From: Cyanobium sp. N.Huapi 1H5
Lineage (GTDB): Bacteria; Cyanobacteriota; Cyanobacteriia; PCC-6307; Cyanobiaceae
Assembly: GCF_024345535.1 (NCBI RefSeq)
Contig: NZ_JAGQBH010000002.1
Coordinates: 1-64,000, forward strand
DNA length: 64,000 nucleotides
Reading direction: 5' to 3'
Of the stretch, positions 42,564 through 53,461 are shown one piece after another (within the stretch, counting starts at the first letter, position 1; every line of letters starts with the position of its first letter). The translations under genes and the position numbers were made by a program. Below the pieces are notes generated by a model that made no database searches, was not told the DNA's origin, and worked only from the letters and a program-made list of their open reading frames with translations.

Positions 42564-42564
<1 letters not shown>
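41971..42564 (+). CDS. Thylakoid thioredoxin-like photosystem I accumulation factor
   Basis: A 197-residue protein with a signal/anchor helix ([24 protein letters not shown]) and a thioredoxin-fold region: [58 protein letters not shown]. No CxxC pair is present, so it is not a redox thioredoxin. The sequence fits proteins annotated in cyanobacteria as thylakoid PSI accumulation factors. Its TGA overlaps the fumC ATG (TGATG). Confidence 0.68.
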
Positions 42565-43943
<1,379 letters not shown>

Positions 43944-43996
43944 GCGTGGTGGTCTGAGCCTGAAGGTCTGAGGCTGAGGGCCTGGGATTGTCCCGG

Positions 43997-44024
43997 TTGA
44001 TTTTCTGTGGATCGTCCGTAAGAT
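43997..44024 (+). promoter_or_regulatory. Sigma-70-type promoter upstream of the pilin gene
   Basis: TTGATT (43997-44002) and TAAGAT (44019-44024) are separated by 16 bases. Transcription would start near 44031, leaving a 150-base leader before ATG 44181, or about 306 bases before the alternative ATG 44337. Confidence 0.5.
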
Positions 44025-44180
44025 TTCCGACATAACCCATGGTGTGGTCCCTGAGTTGTGTCCCTGAGGACGTTCTTCGGCTTCAGGATCACCTCCAGGA
44101 CGGCCTTCTTTTTGGAGGCTCGCCGCTGAGTTCCCCGGTCTTCCCCCCGGGCAACCAAGACGGGGACCCCGACGACCGAG

Positions 44181-44708
44181 ATGTCCCAGAGCCCCCGTCA
44201 GAGCCCCCGTCAGAGCCCCCGTCCCGATCCCCCTCCCCCGTGTGGCCGCGACGTTCGTTCCCGCGCCCGGTGGTCCATCCTTCGCCTGATCAGCGCCTGC
44301 CGCCGCCCTGATTCCGGCCGGCTGAGCAACTCCGGGATGGCTGGGTTCACCCTGATCGAGCTGATGATCGTGGTGGCCATCGTGGGCATCCTCAGCGCCG
44401 TCGCCTTGCCCCAGTACCGCCGAACGGTGGCTGTGGCCGAAGCATCCAGCCGCGTCCTTGAAACGATTGCCTTCGGCGAGCAATGTGCCGTGGCCCACAA
44501 GTCGGGGCTCCACGCCATGATTGCCCAACCCTCCGGTGGAGCCACACAGTTCTGCAACGGCGCTTCCACCCGACAGTTCGATAGCCGCCGTTGGTCCGGG
44601 GACGCCACCGGCGTCCTGTGCATGGGATCGCCTGCCGCCACGAGTCATCGGCAGGCCAGGCTGCGTGTCACCGTCACGGGTGTCGTCACCTGCACCTTCC
44701 TGAATTGA
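44181..44708 (+). CDS. Type IV pilin-like protein
   Basis: The type III signal AGFTLIELMIVVAIVGILSAVALPQYR is canonical: cleavage after Gly of MAG, a +5 Glu and a hydrophobic helix. The mature protein is ~120 residues with four Cys (QCAV, FCNG, LCMG, TCTF). From ATG 44181 the leader would be ~55 residues with an Arg/Pro/Gln-rich repeat, much longer than normal; from ATG 44337 the leader would be only 3 residues (MAG). The true start may lie between. It is not part of a pilin cluster. Confidence 0.78.
   Translation: MSQSPRQSPRQSPRPDPPPPCGRDVRSRARWSILRLISACRRPDSGRLSNSGMAGFTLIELMIVVAIVGILSAVALPQYRRTVAVAEASSRVLETIAFGEQCAVAHKSGLHAMIAQPSGGATQFCNGASTRQFDSRRWSGDATGVLCMGSPAATSHRQARLRVTVTGVVTCTFLN
44187..44222 (+). 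repeat. Three tandem copies of a 12-bp repeat
   Basis: CAGAGCCCCCGT is repeated exactly at 44187, 44199 and 44211. If translated in the pilin frame it encodes Gln-Ser-Pro-Arg three times. The copies are perfect, so the array is recent or prone to slippage. Confidence 0.85.
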
Positions 44709-44757
44709 TCGTCCCGGAGAGGGCTCGGCCCCCCTCGATCGATCCAAAACCTGCCGC

Positions 44758-46137
44758 TCAGAGCAGATTGGCGGCCAGCTCGGCCAGCTCGGAGCGTTCC
44801 CCCCGCATCAGGGTGATGTGGCCGGAGAGCAGCTGGCCCTTGAAGCGTTCCACCAGCCAGGTGAGTCCGTTGCTTTCCGCATCCACGTAGGGATTGTCGA
44901 TCTGGTAAGGATCACCGGTGAGCACGATCTTGGTGCCTTCCCCCACCCGGGTCACGATCGTCTTCACCTCATGGGGCGTGAGGTTCTGGGCCTCGTCCAC
45001 CACCATGAACTGGCGGGGGATCGAGCGGCCGCGGATGTAGCTGATCGCCTCCACTTCCAGCAGGCCCATGCCCTTGAGATCGCTCCAGTTGCTGCGGGGC
45101 GGGCGGTGTCCCCCCCGGACGGGCTGGCCCTCGTCGCCACCGAGCAGGAAGTCGAGGTTGTCGACGATCGGTTGCATCCAGGGGGCCATCTTCTCCTCGA
45201 GATCCCCGGGCAGGAAGCCCATCTCCTTGCCCAGGGAGATCACCGGGCGGGTCACGAGCAGCCGTTCGTAGAGATGTTCGTCGGCCACCTGGTGCAGACC
45301 CGCCGCCAGGGCGAGCAGGGTCTTGCCGGTGCCGGCCTTGCCCACCAGGGTCACCAGGGCCACCGCCGGATCGAGCAGCAGATCGAGGGCGAAGGACTGC
45401 TCCCGGTTGCGGGGCTGGATGCGGCCCATCTTGGCCTTGGGTGACTTCTGAAGGGGCTGCAGGGTTCCGGTGCGGCCGTTGTAGCGGGCCAGCAGGGTGT
45501 GGGCCGGCTGGGCCAGGTCCACCAGGGTGACCCCCTCGTTCGCCTGCAGCGGCGAGACGGGAACCGGCTGCTCCGGGATGGCGTCCGCAGCCAGGCCGTC
45601 GCCGGCCTTGACCATGTCCATCTGCTCCGCCGACATCCAGCGCTCGCAGAACCCCGGGTAGAGGTCCGCCATGTCCACCTTGTCGGTGGTGTAGTCCTGG
45701 GCGATCAGACCCACCGCATCGGCCTTGATGCGCAGGTTGGTGTCCTTGGTGACGAGCACCACCGGCGGCTGGCTGCCCACCACCTCCTGCAGGCGCTGCT
45801 CGAGGGCCACGGCCAGGATGTTGTTGTCGCCGTTGCCCGCCTTCAGTTCGGGGGGCAGCTGGCGCAGGGTCTCGCTGCGGCAGAACACCACCTTCAGGGT
45901 GCCGCCGCTGACGTCGTCGATCGGCACCCCCTCGGCCAGGTTGCCCTTCTCGCGCAGCTGGTCGAGCAGCCGCGACACCTGGCGGGCGTTGCGGCCTTTC
46001 TCGGAGGGGTCCCGCTTGAAGCGGTCGATCTCCTCGACCACCTCGATCGGGATCACCACCTGGTTGTCCTCGAACCGGTTCAGGGCCTGGGGGTCATGCA
46101 GCAACACGTTGGTGTCGAGCACGAAGGTCTTGCGCAT
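44758..46137 (-). CDS. PIN domain - PhoH ATPase fusion protein
   Basis: A 459-residue protein. The N-terminal PIN ribonuclease domain (RKTFVLDTNVLLHDP, VVEEIDRFKRD, VLVTKDTNLRIKA) carries the acidic residues of the active site. The C-terminal PhoH-like P-loop ATPase has Walker A LVGKAGTGKTLL and Walker B FMVVDEAQNLTP. The fusion (PhoH2 type) unwinds and cuts RNA in related bacteria. It is transcribed divergently from the CofE-like gene. Confidence 0.9.
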   Translation of the reverse strand: MRKTFVLDTNVLLHDPQALNRFEDNQVVIPIEVVEEIDRFKRDPSEKGRNARQVSRLLDQLREKGNLAEGVPIDDVSGGTLKVVFCRSETLRQLPPELKAGNGDNNILAVALEQRLQEVVGSQPPVVLVTKDTNLRIKADAVGLIAQDYTTDKVDMADLYPGFCERWMSAEQMDMVKAGDGLAADAIPEQPVPVSPLQANEGVTLVDLAQPAHTLLARYNGRTGTLQPLQKSPKAKMGRIQPRNREQSFALDLLLDPAVALVTLVGKAGTGKTLLALAAGLHQVADEHLYERLLVTRPVISLGKEMGFLPGDLEEKMAPWMQPIVDNLDFLLGGDEGQPVRGGHRPPRSNWSDLKGMGLLEVEAISYIRGRSIPRQFMVVDEAQNLTPHEVKTIVTRVGEGTKIVLTGDPYQIDNPYVDAESNGLTWLVERFKGQLLSGHITLMRGERSELAELAANLL

Positions 46138-46222
46138 GCCAGTGACCTGCCGGTTCCATGGGGCCGAAGCTAGGTCCGCGGGCGCATCTACGCTCCGGCC
46201 GGACATTCCCTGACGTATCGGC

Positions 46223-47401
46223 TTGCCGTTCCCCGTTTCCTGCCTTCTGGTTCTGCTGCTGCTCCTCGGCCTGGGGCTGGTGGTGCTCGAACTGCGCCAC
46301 CGCCTCCGGCCCGCCTCCCCCCTGCAGCTGCTCCCGGGGGCCTTCCAGGTGCGACGCCGGGCCCAGGGCCTGGAGATCACCGGCGAGGTCCGGATCCGCA
46401 ACCCCCACCCCCGCATGGAGGTGATGGTGCCCGAGATCACCGTGGTGCCGACCCTGCTGGGCCGCAGTGACGTCAGCCAGGTGCGCCACGAGCTGCGCAT
46501 CACGCCGCTGCACCCTGACGAGGAGGCACGCCCGGACGGCTACTGGGCCGCCTACATCGTCAAGGGCCGCAAGACCACCGCCGCCCACATCCGCCTCAAC
46601 CTCACGGCGCCCGGCGGCCTGGATCTGGAGAGCGTGCTCGACACCCTCTGGATGGACATCCACTGGGTGAACTACGGCCCCTTCGGCCGGCTGCAGCGGC
46701 GTCAGGGGATCCTGCTGCCGCTGCAGAAGCCGGAACCCGGCGACCCGTCCGCCCCTGGCTGGCGCGAGGGGGAGCACTGCCGGGTGCTGCCGGTGCGCAC
46801 CCACCTGCTCGGGGTGCTCGACGATCCGCTGGAGGTGCTGCAGCGCTACACCGCCGGGCTGCTGCAGCCGGGTGACGTGCTCACCATCGGTGAGACCCCC
46901 CTGGCGGTGATCCAGGGGCGCTACCACCACCCCTCGACCGTGGAGCCCTCCTTCCTGGCCCGCCTGCTGTGCCGGGTGTTCCACCCCACCAGCTCCCTGG
47001 CCACGGCCTGCGGCCTGCAGACCCTGATCGACGTGTCCGGCCCGGCCCGGGTGCTCGGTGCCTGGGTGGTGGGCACCGCCCTGAAGCTGGTGGGCAGCAA
47101 GGGCTGGTTCTATCGCCTGGCCGGCGAGCAGGCCCGCCTGATCGACGACATCACCGGCACCACGCCCCCCTACGACCAGACGATCGTGCTCGGCCCGGAC
47201 CAGCCGGCCGCCTGGTGCGAGCGGATGGCGGCGGCCCTCGGCGTGGCGGTGGCGGTGGTGGACGTGAACGACCTGGGGCGGGTGAAGGTGCTGGCCGCCA
47301 GCGGCGGCACCGATGAAGCCCTGCTCATGCGGGCCCTGCGCCCCAATCCCGCCGGCAACGCCAACGAGCGCACGCCTCTGGTGCTGGTGCGTCCCACGTA
47401 G
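46223..47401 (+). CDS. CofE-like (F420-0:gamma-glutamyl ligase-like) protein
   Basis: A 392-residue protein with an N-terminal membrane helix (LLVLLLLLGLGLVVLELR). Much of the rest matches what cyanobacterial genomes call F420-0:gamma-glutamyl ligase-like, with DVLTIGETPLAVIQGRYHHP and GAWVVGTALKLVGSKGWFYRLAGEQARLIDDITGTTPPY. Cyanobacteria are not firmly known to need this step of F420 synthesis here, so the substrate is uncertain. The start is TTG 46223. Confidence 0.62.
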   Translation: MPFPVSCLLVLLLLLGLGLVVLELRHRLRPASPLQLLPGAFQVRRRAQGLEITGEVRIRNPHPRMEVMVPEITVVPTLLGRSDVSQVRHELRITPLHPDEEARPDGYWAAYIVKGRKTTAAHIRLNLTAPGGLDLESVLDTLWMDIHWVNYGPFGRLQRRQGILLPLQKPEPGDPSAPGWREGEHCRVLPVRTHLLGVLDDPLEVLQRYTAGLLQPGDVLTIGETPLAVIQGRYHHPSTVEPSFLARLLCRVFHPTSSLATACGLQTLIDVSGPARVLGAWVVGTALKLVGSKGWFYRLAGEQARLIDDITGTTPPYDQTIVLGPDQPAAWCERMAAALGVAVAVVDVNDLGRVKVLAASGGTDEALLMRALRPNPAGNANERTPLVLVRPT

Positions 47402-47477
47402 AATCCTGGGACGACGCTGTCAGCCCCTGGCGCGTCGGAACCGCTTCGCCCACGCCCCCTCTCCACCGTCGTCTGCC

Positions 47478-48569
47478 GTGCCAGTGCCTGCCGTGCCAGT
47501 GCCTGCCCAGGGCAGAACCTCCCCCACCTGGACGGTGGAACCGCTGCAGGGATGGCACCTGCCCCTGCTCGACGACCCCTCCTTTCTGCCGTTGCAGCCG
47601 CTGCTGCAGCGCTCCCTGCTCCTGGCCCTGCCGGAGCAGCTGCTGACGGCGGTGACCAGCCGCCGCCCCGCGGCCGCCCAGGTGCTGGTGGCCCTGCAGC
47701 GCCAGGGGCTCACCCGCCAGCAGGCCCTGGGCCTGATCGTCTGCCGCCGCCTCAACCGCAGCGGCACCTGCTGGCAGGTGCAGCACCTGCGGCTGGCCCT
47801 GGCTGCCACGGAGGGGGCCCCCCTGGCCGGCGACCTGCTGCGCCAGGCCATCGGCCGGGTCAAGGGGGCCGCCAGCTGGATCGCCACCGCCTCCAGCCTC
47901 GACACCCCCCGGCTGGCCACCCTGCGGGAGCAGGGTTTCCAGCCCCAGCGCACCGATCGCCTCTGGCGCTGGCAGCTCCCGGCCGACCGGCCCGCCCCCG
48001 CCGCTCCAGCCGATCTGCAGTTGCGCCCGCTCAACCGCCGCACCGCCCCGCTGCTGTGGCACCTGGAGCAGGCCACCTGCCCGGCCCACCTGCGCCAGCT
48101 GCAGGACCGCCGCATCGAGGACCTGCTCGACCAGAGCCGCAGCCAGGGCTGGATGCTGGTGGATGCCGTCCGCAACGAAGCGGTGGCCGGCGTGCGCTGG
48201 CTCGATGAGCACCCCGGCGGCGGCCAGGCGGTGGAGCTGAGTGTCCACCCCGGCTGGGGCCACCTGCTCGGCAACGCGGCCGAATCGTTGCTGCACCGCA
48301 TCGGTCAGGGGGGCGGCAGCCTCTGGCTGCGTTGCGAGGTGAGCGACGGCGAGCGCCAGCGCTGGCTCCAGGCCCTCGGGGCCGAGGCCCATGGCGAGGA
48401 GGTGTTGATGGCCCGCAGTGTCTGGCGCCGCCAGGAGGGCCAGCCGGCCAAGCGGGCAGCGCGGCGCATTGAGGCGGTGCTGGAGCAGCTGCAGCCGCGG
48501 CGGCGTCCCATGCCCACCCCCACCGGACCCCTCGGCAGCCTGCCCTCCGCGCCCCTGGTCCTGCGCTGA
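47478..48569 (+). CDS. GNAT-like conserved protein, 363 aa
   Basis: From GTG 47478 the sequence begins with two VPVPA repeats. The N-terminal half is a helical segment rich in Leu/Ala (LPLLDDPSFLPLQPLLQRSLLLAL); the C-terminal part from about residue 180 (LQLRPLNRRTAPLLWHLEQATCP, VELSVHPGWGHLLGNAAESLLHRI) resembles a diverged GNAT acetyltransferase fold, but the acetyl-CoA motif is degraded. Its stop codon is directly followed by the ruvX start, indicating coupling. Confidence 0.5.
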   Translation: MPVPAVPVPAQGRTSPTWTVEPLQGWHLPLLDDPSFLPLQPLLQRSLLLALPEQLLTAVTSRRPAAAQVLVALQRQGLTRQQALGLIVCRRLNRSGTCWQVQHLRLALAATEGAPLAGDLLRQAIGRVKGAASWIATASSLDTPRLATLREQGFQPQRTDRLWRWQLPADRPAPAAPADLQLRPLNRRTAPLLWHLEQATCPAHLRQLQDRRIEDLLDQSRSQGWMLVDAVRNEAVAGVRWLDEHPGGGQAVELSVHPGWGHLLGNAAESLLHRIGQGGGSLWLRCEVSDGERQRWLQALGAEAHGEEVLMARSVWRRQEGQPAKRAARRIEAVLEQLQPRRRPMPTPTGPLGSLPSAPLVLR

Positions 48570-49100
48570 ATGGCGCCGCCCCGGCCGCGGTCGGTGCTGG
48601 CCCTTGATGTGGGGCGCCGCCGCATCGGGCTGGCCGGCTGCGATCCCCTCGGCGTCACGGTGACCCCCCTGCCAGCCCTGGCCAGGGGCGAGTTCCAGTC
48701 CGACCTGGGGCGGCTGCTGGAGCTGGTGCGTCAGCGGCGGGTGGCGGCGCTGGTGGTGGGCCTGCCCCTCGATGCCGGCCAGCGGCCCACCCCCCAGGGG
48801 GTCCACTGCCGCCGTTACGGCCTGCGGCTGGCCAAGGCGCTGGCGGCCCTCGGCCAGCCCCTGCCCCTGGCCTGGGTGGATGAGCACGCCAGCAGCTGGG
48901 AGGCCGGCGAGCGCTTTGGCCTGCACGGCGACCGCAGCGGCCGGCTCGACAGCGCGGCGGCGGTGCTGCTGCTGGAGCAGTGGCTCAGGGAGGGGCCCGA
49001 ACCGCTCGATCCAGCTGCATTCCCGGCCGCGTTCACGGCCGATCCGGTCGCCCCGGCGGCCATCGCCGTGGGCAGTCGGGCCGACGCTGATTCATTCTGA
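48570..49100 (+). CDS. ruvX: Putative pre-16S rRNA nuclease / RuvX (YqgF)
   Basis: A 176-residue RNase H-like protein with the first catalytic-strand motif VLALDVGRRRIGLA (D in strand 1), the VGLPLDAGQRP segment and the last acidic motif LDSAAAVLLLEQW. The family processes 16S rRNA and was named for a Holliday-junction role. A ~30-residue C-terminal Ala/Pro-rich tail goes beyond the usual length (about 140-150). Confidence 0.88.
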   Translation: MAPPRPRSVLALDVGRRRIGLAGCDPLGVTVTPLPALARGEFQSDLGRLLELVRQRRVAALVVGLPLDAGQRPTPQGVHCRRYGLRLAKALAALGQPLPLAWVDEHASSWEAGERFGLHGDRSGRLDSAAAVLLLEQWLREGPEPLDPAAFPAAFTADPVAPAAIAVGSRADADSF

Positions 49101-49119
49101 GGGGACCCGCTTCGACTTG

Positions 49120-49668
49120 ATGGCCTCCGACCCCCCTGCGATGACGGGCTCCGGCGATGTGCCCACCGTGCAGGTGCGGGACGGCAGCGGCCGCCAGCTG
49201 CTCTGCTTCCTGGAGCAGCTGATCCCCCTGGACGGCCACGACTACGCCCTGCTGACCCCGGTGGACACCCCGGTGTGCCTGTTCCGGCTGCGGGAGGACG
49301 ACGACCCCGAGCTGGTGGAGACCCTCGATGCCACCGAGCCGATCCTGTCGGTGGCGGATGTGGTGCTCCAGGAGCACGACCTCACCCTGGTGCGTTCCGC
49401 CGTCACCCTCACCGTCAGCGGTGAACTGGAGGAGCCCGACCCCGACGAGCTCGAGGACGAGGAGGGCGATGATGACAGCGAGACCTACGAGCTGCTCGTG
49501 AGCTTCATGGCCGGCGATGAGGAGTACGGCCTCTACATCCCCCTGGATCCGTTCTTCGTGGTGGCCCGCATGGACGGCGCCGATGCGGTGATGGTGGAAG
49601 GGGAGGAGTTCGAGCGCGTCCAGCCCCGCATCGAGGCCGAGCTCGACGAACGGGAGAGCGACGACTGA
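49120..49668 (+). CDS. DUF3727 domain-containing protein
   Basis: A 182-residue soluble, acidic protein of the DUF3727 (cyanobacterial/plastid) family. Its conserved-looking parts are LLCFLEQLIPLDGHDYALLTPVDTPVCLF and YELLVSFMAGDEEYGLYIPLDPFFVVAR. An acidic run (EEPDPDELEDEEGDDDSE) separates the halves. The start ATG 49120 follows the ruvX stop by 19 bases; its TGA overlaps the yqeG start (TGATG). Confidence 0.75.
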   Translation: MASDPPAMTGSGDVPTVQVRDGSGRQLLCFLEQLIPLDGHDYALLTPVDTPVCLFRLREDDDPELVETLDATEPILSVADVVLQEHDLTLVRSAVTLTVSGELEEPDPDELEDEEGDDDSETYELLVSFMAGDEEYGLYIPLDPFFVVARMDGADAVMVEGEEFERVQPRIEAELDERESDD

Positions 49669-50177
49669 TGCTGCGCGATCTGCTCACGCCCGACTGGCTG
49701 CCGGGAACCTCCCTGGCGCACCTGCCCCTGCAGGAGCTCGTCGACCGTGGCATTCGCGCCCTCGTCCTCGACGTGGACCGCACCCTGCTGCCGCGCCGCC
49801 AGGCCACCATGCCCCTGCAGGCCGAGGTGTGGCTGCGCCACGCCCGTGAGCGGATGCCCCTGCACCTGCTCAGCAACAACCCCTCCCGCCGTCGCATCGG
49901 GGCGGTGGCCGACACCATGGGCCTTCCCTACACCACCTCGGCAGGCAAGCCGCGGAGGGCGGCCCTGCGCAAGGTGCTCCAGGACCTCGCCCTGCCCCCG
50001 GCCGCCGTCGCCCTGGTGGGCGACCGGCTGTTCACCGACGTGCTGGTGGGCAACCGCATGGGCCTGTTCACGGTCCTGGTGAAGCCGATCGATCCCGACG
50101 GTGAACCCTGCCGCCAGGACCGGCTCCAGAACCTGGAGCTGCGCATGGCCCGCTGGGTGGGCTCGGTCCCGGGCTGA
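49668..50177 (+). CDS. yqeG: YqeG-family HAD phosphatase
   Basis: A 169-residue HAD-IIIA phosphatase. Motif I LVLDVDRTLLP has both aspartates, motif II is LLSNNPS, and VALVGDRLFTDVLVGNRMG gives motifs III-IV. In related bacteria YqeG acts on phosphatidylglycerophosphate or is an uncharacterised phosphatase. Coupled by TGATG overlaps to both neighbours. Confidence 0.85.
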   Translation: MLRDLLTPDWLPGTSLAHLPLQELVDRGIRALVLDVDRTLLPRRQATMPLQAEVWLRHARERMPLHLLSNNPSRRRIGAVADTMGLPYTTSAGKPRRAALRKVLQDLALPPAAVALVGDRLFTDVLVGNRMGLFTVLVKPIDPDGEPCRQDRLQNLELRMARWVGSVPG

Positions 50178-51316
50178 TGGGGGCCTCCGGCACACCCGCC
50201 GCCGGCGGACTGCGGCGCGTGATCAAGGTGGGCACCAGCCTGCTGAGGGGCACCCCCGAGCGACCCACGGCGGCGGTGATCGCCGATCTGGCCGCCAGCT
50301 TCGGCCGCCAGCAGCGCCGGGGGGATCGGCTCGCCCTGGTGACCAGCGGCGCCGTGGGCCTCGGTTGCGAGGCGCTGCGTTTCAGCCGGCGCCCCACCGA
50401 GGTGGTGGCCCTGCAGGCGGCCGCCGCCGTCGGCCAGGGCCGACTGATGGGCCTCTACCAGGAGGCCTTCGCCGTGCGGGGGATGGCGGTGGCCCAGGTG
50501 CTGCTCACCCGCAGCGATCTGGCCTCCCGGCGCCGCTACCAGAACGCCTGCCGCACCCTGGAGCAGCTGCTGGAGTGGGGGGTGCTGCCGGTGGTGAACG
50601 AGAACGACACCCTGGCCACCGACGAATTGCGCTTCGGTGACAACGACACCCTCTCAGCCCTGGTGGCGGTGGCGATCGGCGCCGATGAACTGGTGCTGCT
50701 CACCGATGTCGACCGGCTCTATTCCGGCAACCCCCGCACCGATGCCGATGCCAGCCCGATCGAGGAGGTGCGTGACCTGGCCGAGCTGGAGCGCCTCAGC
50801 CACGTGGCCGAAGGCGGCGGGCAGTGGGGCACCGGCGGCATGACCACCAAGCTGGCGGCGGCCCGCATCGCCACCTCCAGCGGCATCCGGGTGCGCCTGG
50901 CCGATGGCCGCGATCCGGCGGTGCTCGATGCCCTGTTCGCCGGTGAGAAGGTGGGCACCGTGTTCCAGCCCAGCGCCACCCCCCTGGCCGACCGCAAGAG
51001 CTGGCTGGCCCACGCCCTGCTGGTGAAGGGCAGTGTGCGGGTGGACGCGGGCGCCGAGCGGGCCCTGCTGCAGCAGGGGGCCTCCCTGCTGGCGGTGGGC
51101 ATCCGTGAGGTGGAGGGCCACTTCTCCCGGCGTGACGCCGTGCGGGTGCTGGCCAGCGATGGCCGCGAACTGGGGCGGGGTCTGAGCACCCTGAGCAGCG
51201 AGGAGCTGCGTCGGATCATGGGGCTCAGCAGCGAGGAGGTGCGCCGCCGGCTGGGGCCGGTGGGAGATGCGGTGGTGCACCGCGACCAGCTGGTGCTCAC
51301 CTGCCTGCCGGCCTGA
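50177..51316 (+). CDS. proB: Glutamate 5-kinase
   Basis: The 379-residue enzyme phosphorylates glutamate in proline biosynthesis. It has the amino-acid kinase start [35 protein letters not shown] (nucleotide/substrate loop) and [15 protein letters not shown]. The C-terminal ~100 residues form a PUA domain. It shares a TGATG overlap with yqeG. Its last 20 bases overlap the convergent beta-lactamase gene. Confidence 0.96.
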   Translation: MGASGTPAAGGLRRVIKVGTSLLRGTPERPTAAVIADLAASFGRQQRRGDRLALVTSGAVGLGCEALRFSRRPTEVVALQAAAAVGQGRLMGLYQEAFAVRGMAVAQVLLTRSDLASRRRYQNACRTLEQLLEWGVLPVVNENDTLATDELRFGDNDTLSALVAVAIGADELVLLTDVDRLYSGNPRTDADASPIEEVRDLAELERLSHVAEGGGQWGTGGMTTKLAAARIATSSGIRVRLADGRDPAVLDALFAGEKVGTVFQPSATPLADRKSWLAHALLVKGSVRVDAGAERALLQQGASLLAVGIREVEGHFSRRDAVRVLASDGRELGRGLSTLSSEELRRIMGLSSEEVRRRLGPVGDAVVHRDQLVLTCLPA

Positions 51317-52238
51317 ACGCCTCGGCCACGATCGTGGCGGCTGCGGCGAGCACCCCATCCTGTGCCTGGGCGGCCGGATCGCTCTGGGTATGGAAGATCG
51401 CCAGCACAATCGGCCCCCGCTCCGGCGGCCAGAGCACGGCCACGTCGTTGGCGGTGCCGTAGGCGCCGCAGGTGCCGGTCTTGTCGCCTACCCGCCAGCC
51501 CGACGGCACCCCGGCCCGTACGCGCCGATCGCCGGTGGTGTTGCCGATCAGCCAGTCCTGCAGTCGACGGCGCTGGGGCGGGCCCAGGGCGCTGCCGAGC
51601 ACCAGGGCCTGGAGGCTGGTGCCCATGCCGCTGGGGGTGTCGGTGTCGCGGGGATCGCCGGGGATGGCGGAGTTGAGGGCGGTTTCCCAGCGATCAAGCC
51701 GGAAGGTGCGGTTGCCGGTGGAGCGGGCGAAGGCGGTCAGGCCGGCGGGGCCGCCCAGGCGTGCCAGCAGCTGGTTGGCGGCGGTGTTGTCGCTGTATTG
51801 GACGGTGGCGGCGGCCATTTCCGCCACCGTCAGGCCGCCTTCGAGGTGCTGCTCGGCGATCGGAGAGTGGGTCACCAGATCCTCCCGGCCGAAGCGGATC
51901 CGCTGCTGCAGGAAGCCCGGCTGCCGCTGGCTCCTGTGGAGAACGGCCGCCGCCAGGATCGCCTTGAAGGTGCTGCAGAGGGGAAAGCGTTCGTCGGCCC
52001 GGTGACCGATCCGGGCGCCGCTGGCGGTGTCGATGGCGAACACCCCCAGCCGCCCGCCGGAGCGGGCCTCCAGCGCCGCCAGCGCGAGCTCCGCTGGGGC
52101 TTCCGGCCGGATGGGCCCCGGGACAGCGGGCGCGGCTGCGGCGGGCGCGACGGCGATGGCTGGCAGCAGCGCCACCAGGGATGCCGCCAGGCCTGCGGCC
52201 AGGGACCGGGTGCTGCGGGGGGCCATCGGGTCCATCAT
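51297..52238 (-). CDS. Class A serine beta-lactamase
   Basis: A 313-residue exported enzyme with a Sec signal peptide ([24 protein letters not shown]). All catalytic motifs are intact: STFK (Ser70, Lys73), SDN (Ser130), WETALN (Glu166) and KTG (Lys234). It should hydrolyse beta-lactams in the periplasm, or process cell-wall-related substrates. The ATG at 52238 overlaps the upstream stop; MAPRST at 52226 is an alternative. Confidence 0.9.
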   Translation of the reverse strand: MMDPMAPRSTRSLAAGLAASLVALLPAIAVAPAAAAPAVPGPIRPEAPAELALAALEARSGGRLGVFAIDTASGARIGHRADERFPLCSTFKAILAAAVLHRSQRQPGFLQQRIRFGREDLVTHSPIAEQHLEGGLTVAEMAAATVQYSDNTAANQLLARLGGPAGLTAFARSTGNRTFRLDRWETALNSAIPGDPRDTDTPSGMGTSLQALVLGSALGPPQRRRLQDWLIGNTTGDRRVRAGVPSGWRVGDKTGTCGAYGTANDVAVLWPPERGPIVLAIFHTQSDPAAQAQDGVLAAAATIVAEAFRPAGR

Positions 52239-53461
52239 CCCTGGGTCCGATCCAGCATGGCCTCCAGCTTCTCCAGCAGCTCGGCCGCCTCCCGTTCACC
52301 GGAGAGGCCGTCCACCACGATCGGCGGGCGGCGTTCGCTCCAGAGGATCACCCGGGGCTCGGGGCCGCCCAGCAGCAGCGCCCCGGTGATCAGCCGCAGC
52401 GGCAGCTGGCGGCTGGGTTGACCCGGCCGGCGGAGGCGCAGCTGGTCGCCTGTCAGGGAGAGCTCCTGGGGGCACCACTGCCGGTAGCTGCCGACGCCGG
52501 CGGCACCGAGGGCGGCGACCACCAGCAGGGCCTGGACCACGGTCCACTCCGGCAGGGCCAGCGACAGCAGGCCCGGCAGGGAGAGATCCAGCACCAGGGT
52601 GGTGGGTTCGCTCAGGCCCAGGCGCGGCCCGAACATCCAGACCAGGAAGCCGCCGTAGTTCACCATCACGGTGTTGAGCACGGCCACGAACAGCAGATAG
52701 CTGCCCTGCTCGGCGAAGGAGCGCCACCACTGGGCCGCGCCAACGCCGCGGCGGCTGCGGATCAGCCGTGTGCTGGTGGCCCCCGTTTCCACCATCCAGA
52801 CATCATCCGGCTGCGGCCCTCCCGGCCGGGACCCGGCGAGCTGACTGGCGTCGAGGGCGCCGGCCAGGCGCAGGGGCACCCCCAGATCGGCGGCCAGGAC
52901 ATGGGCCTCCTGCCAGGCGCCGGAGAGACTGGCGGCCCGGGCCAGCAGGTGCTCCCCGGCGGGATCGGCCACGGCCAGGAGCACATCCCAGCCGAGGGGC
53001 CGCTCCCCCAGCGGCGGCATCTGGACGCTGGCCTGGCGGATCAGCACGGCCGTGATGGCGGCCCGGTCCACCTCCAGCCGTTCGCCGCCCCCGGGCGTGT
53101 CCGCGAACAGGCGGAGGCGACCGCCCCAGCTCTGCAACTCCACCCGCCGCTGCACCGGCGCGCCGTAGCCCAGCCGGGCCATCAGCCACTCCATCGGCAG
53201 CAGGAACAGCAGCAGGCCGATCACGTAGCCCACGGCCCCCTGGAGGCTGGCCAGCAGGCAGAGGCCGGAGAACAGCAGGAAGGCCAGCAGGCTGATGAGC
53301 GGGTTGGCGGGGACCTCGTCCTCGATCAGTTCCCGCCAGATCATCCGCTCCACGGCCAGGGCCAGCCCCTGCACGGAGCGGCGCAGCAGCACCAGTGGGG
53401 TGAGCAGCAGCCCCAGTCCGTTGCGCCGGGCGCCGCGAACCGTGGCGCTGAACGCGATCAA
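52235..53461 (-). CDS. Conserved hypothetical multi-TM membrane protein, 408 aa
   Basis: The N-terminal ~100 residues hold at least two helices ([39 protein letters not shown]), the middle ~130 residues are soluble ([15 protein letters not shown]), two further helices follow ([42 protein letters not shown]), and the C-terminus is soluble with a helical end. No family recognised. TTG 53461 overlaps the PAP2 stop and the 3' end overlaps the beta-lactamase start, so all three are translationally coupled. Confidence 0.6.
   Translation of the reverse strand: MIAFSATVRGARRNGLGLLLTPLVLLRRSVQGLALAVERMIWRELIEDEVPANPLISLLAFLLFSGLCLLASLQGAVGYVIGLLLFLLPMEWLMARLGYGAPVQRRVELQSWGGRLRLFADTPGGGERLEVDRAAITAVLIRQASVQMPPLGERPLGWDVLLAVADPAGEHLLARAASLSGAWQEAHVLAADLGVPLRLAGALDASQLAGSRPGGPQPDDVWMVETGATSTRLIRSRRGVGAAQWWRSFAEQGSYLLFVAVLNTVMVNYGGFLVWMFGPRLGLSEPTTLVLDLSLPGLLSLALPEWTVVQALLVVAALGAAGVGSYRQWCPQELSLTGDQLRLRRPGQPSRQLPLRLITGALLLGGPEPRVILWSERRPPIVVDGLSGEREAAELLEKLEAMLDRTQG

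Noticed and set aside
44712..44745. GC hairpin between the pilin and PhoH genes
   Set aside because: A short GGGC/GCCC stem exists but has no T-tract on either strand, so I do not call it a terminator.
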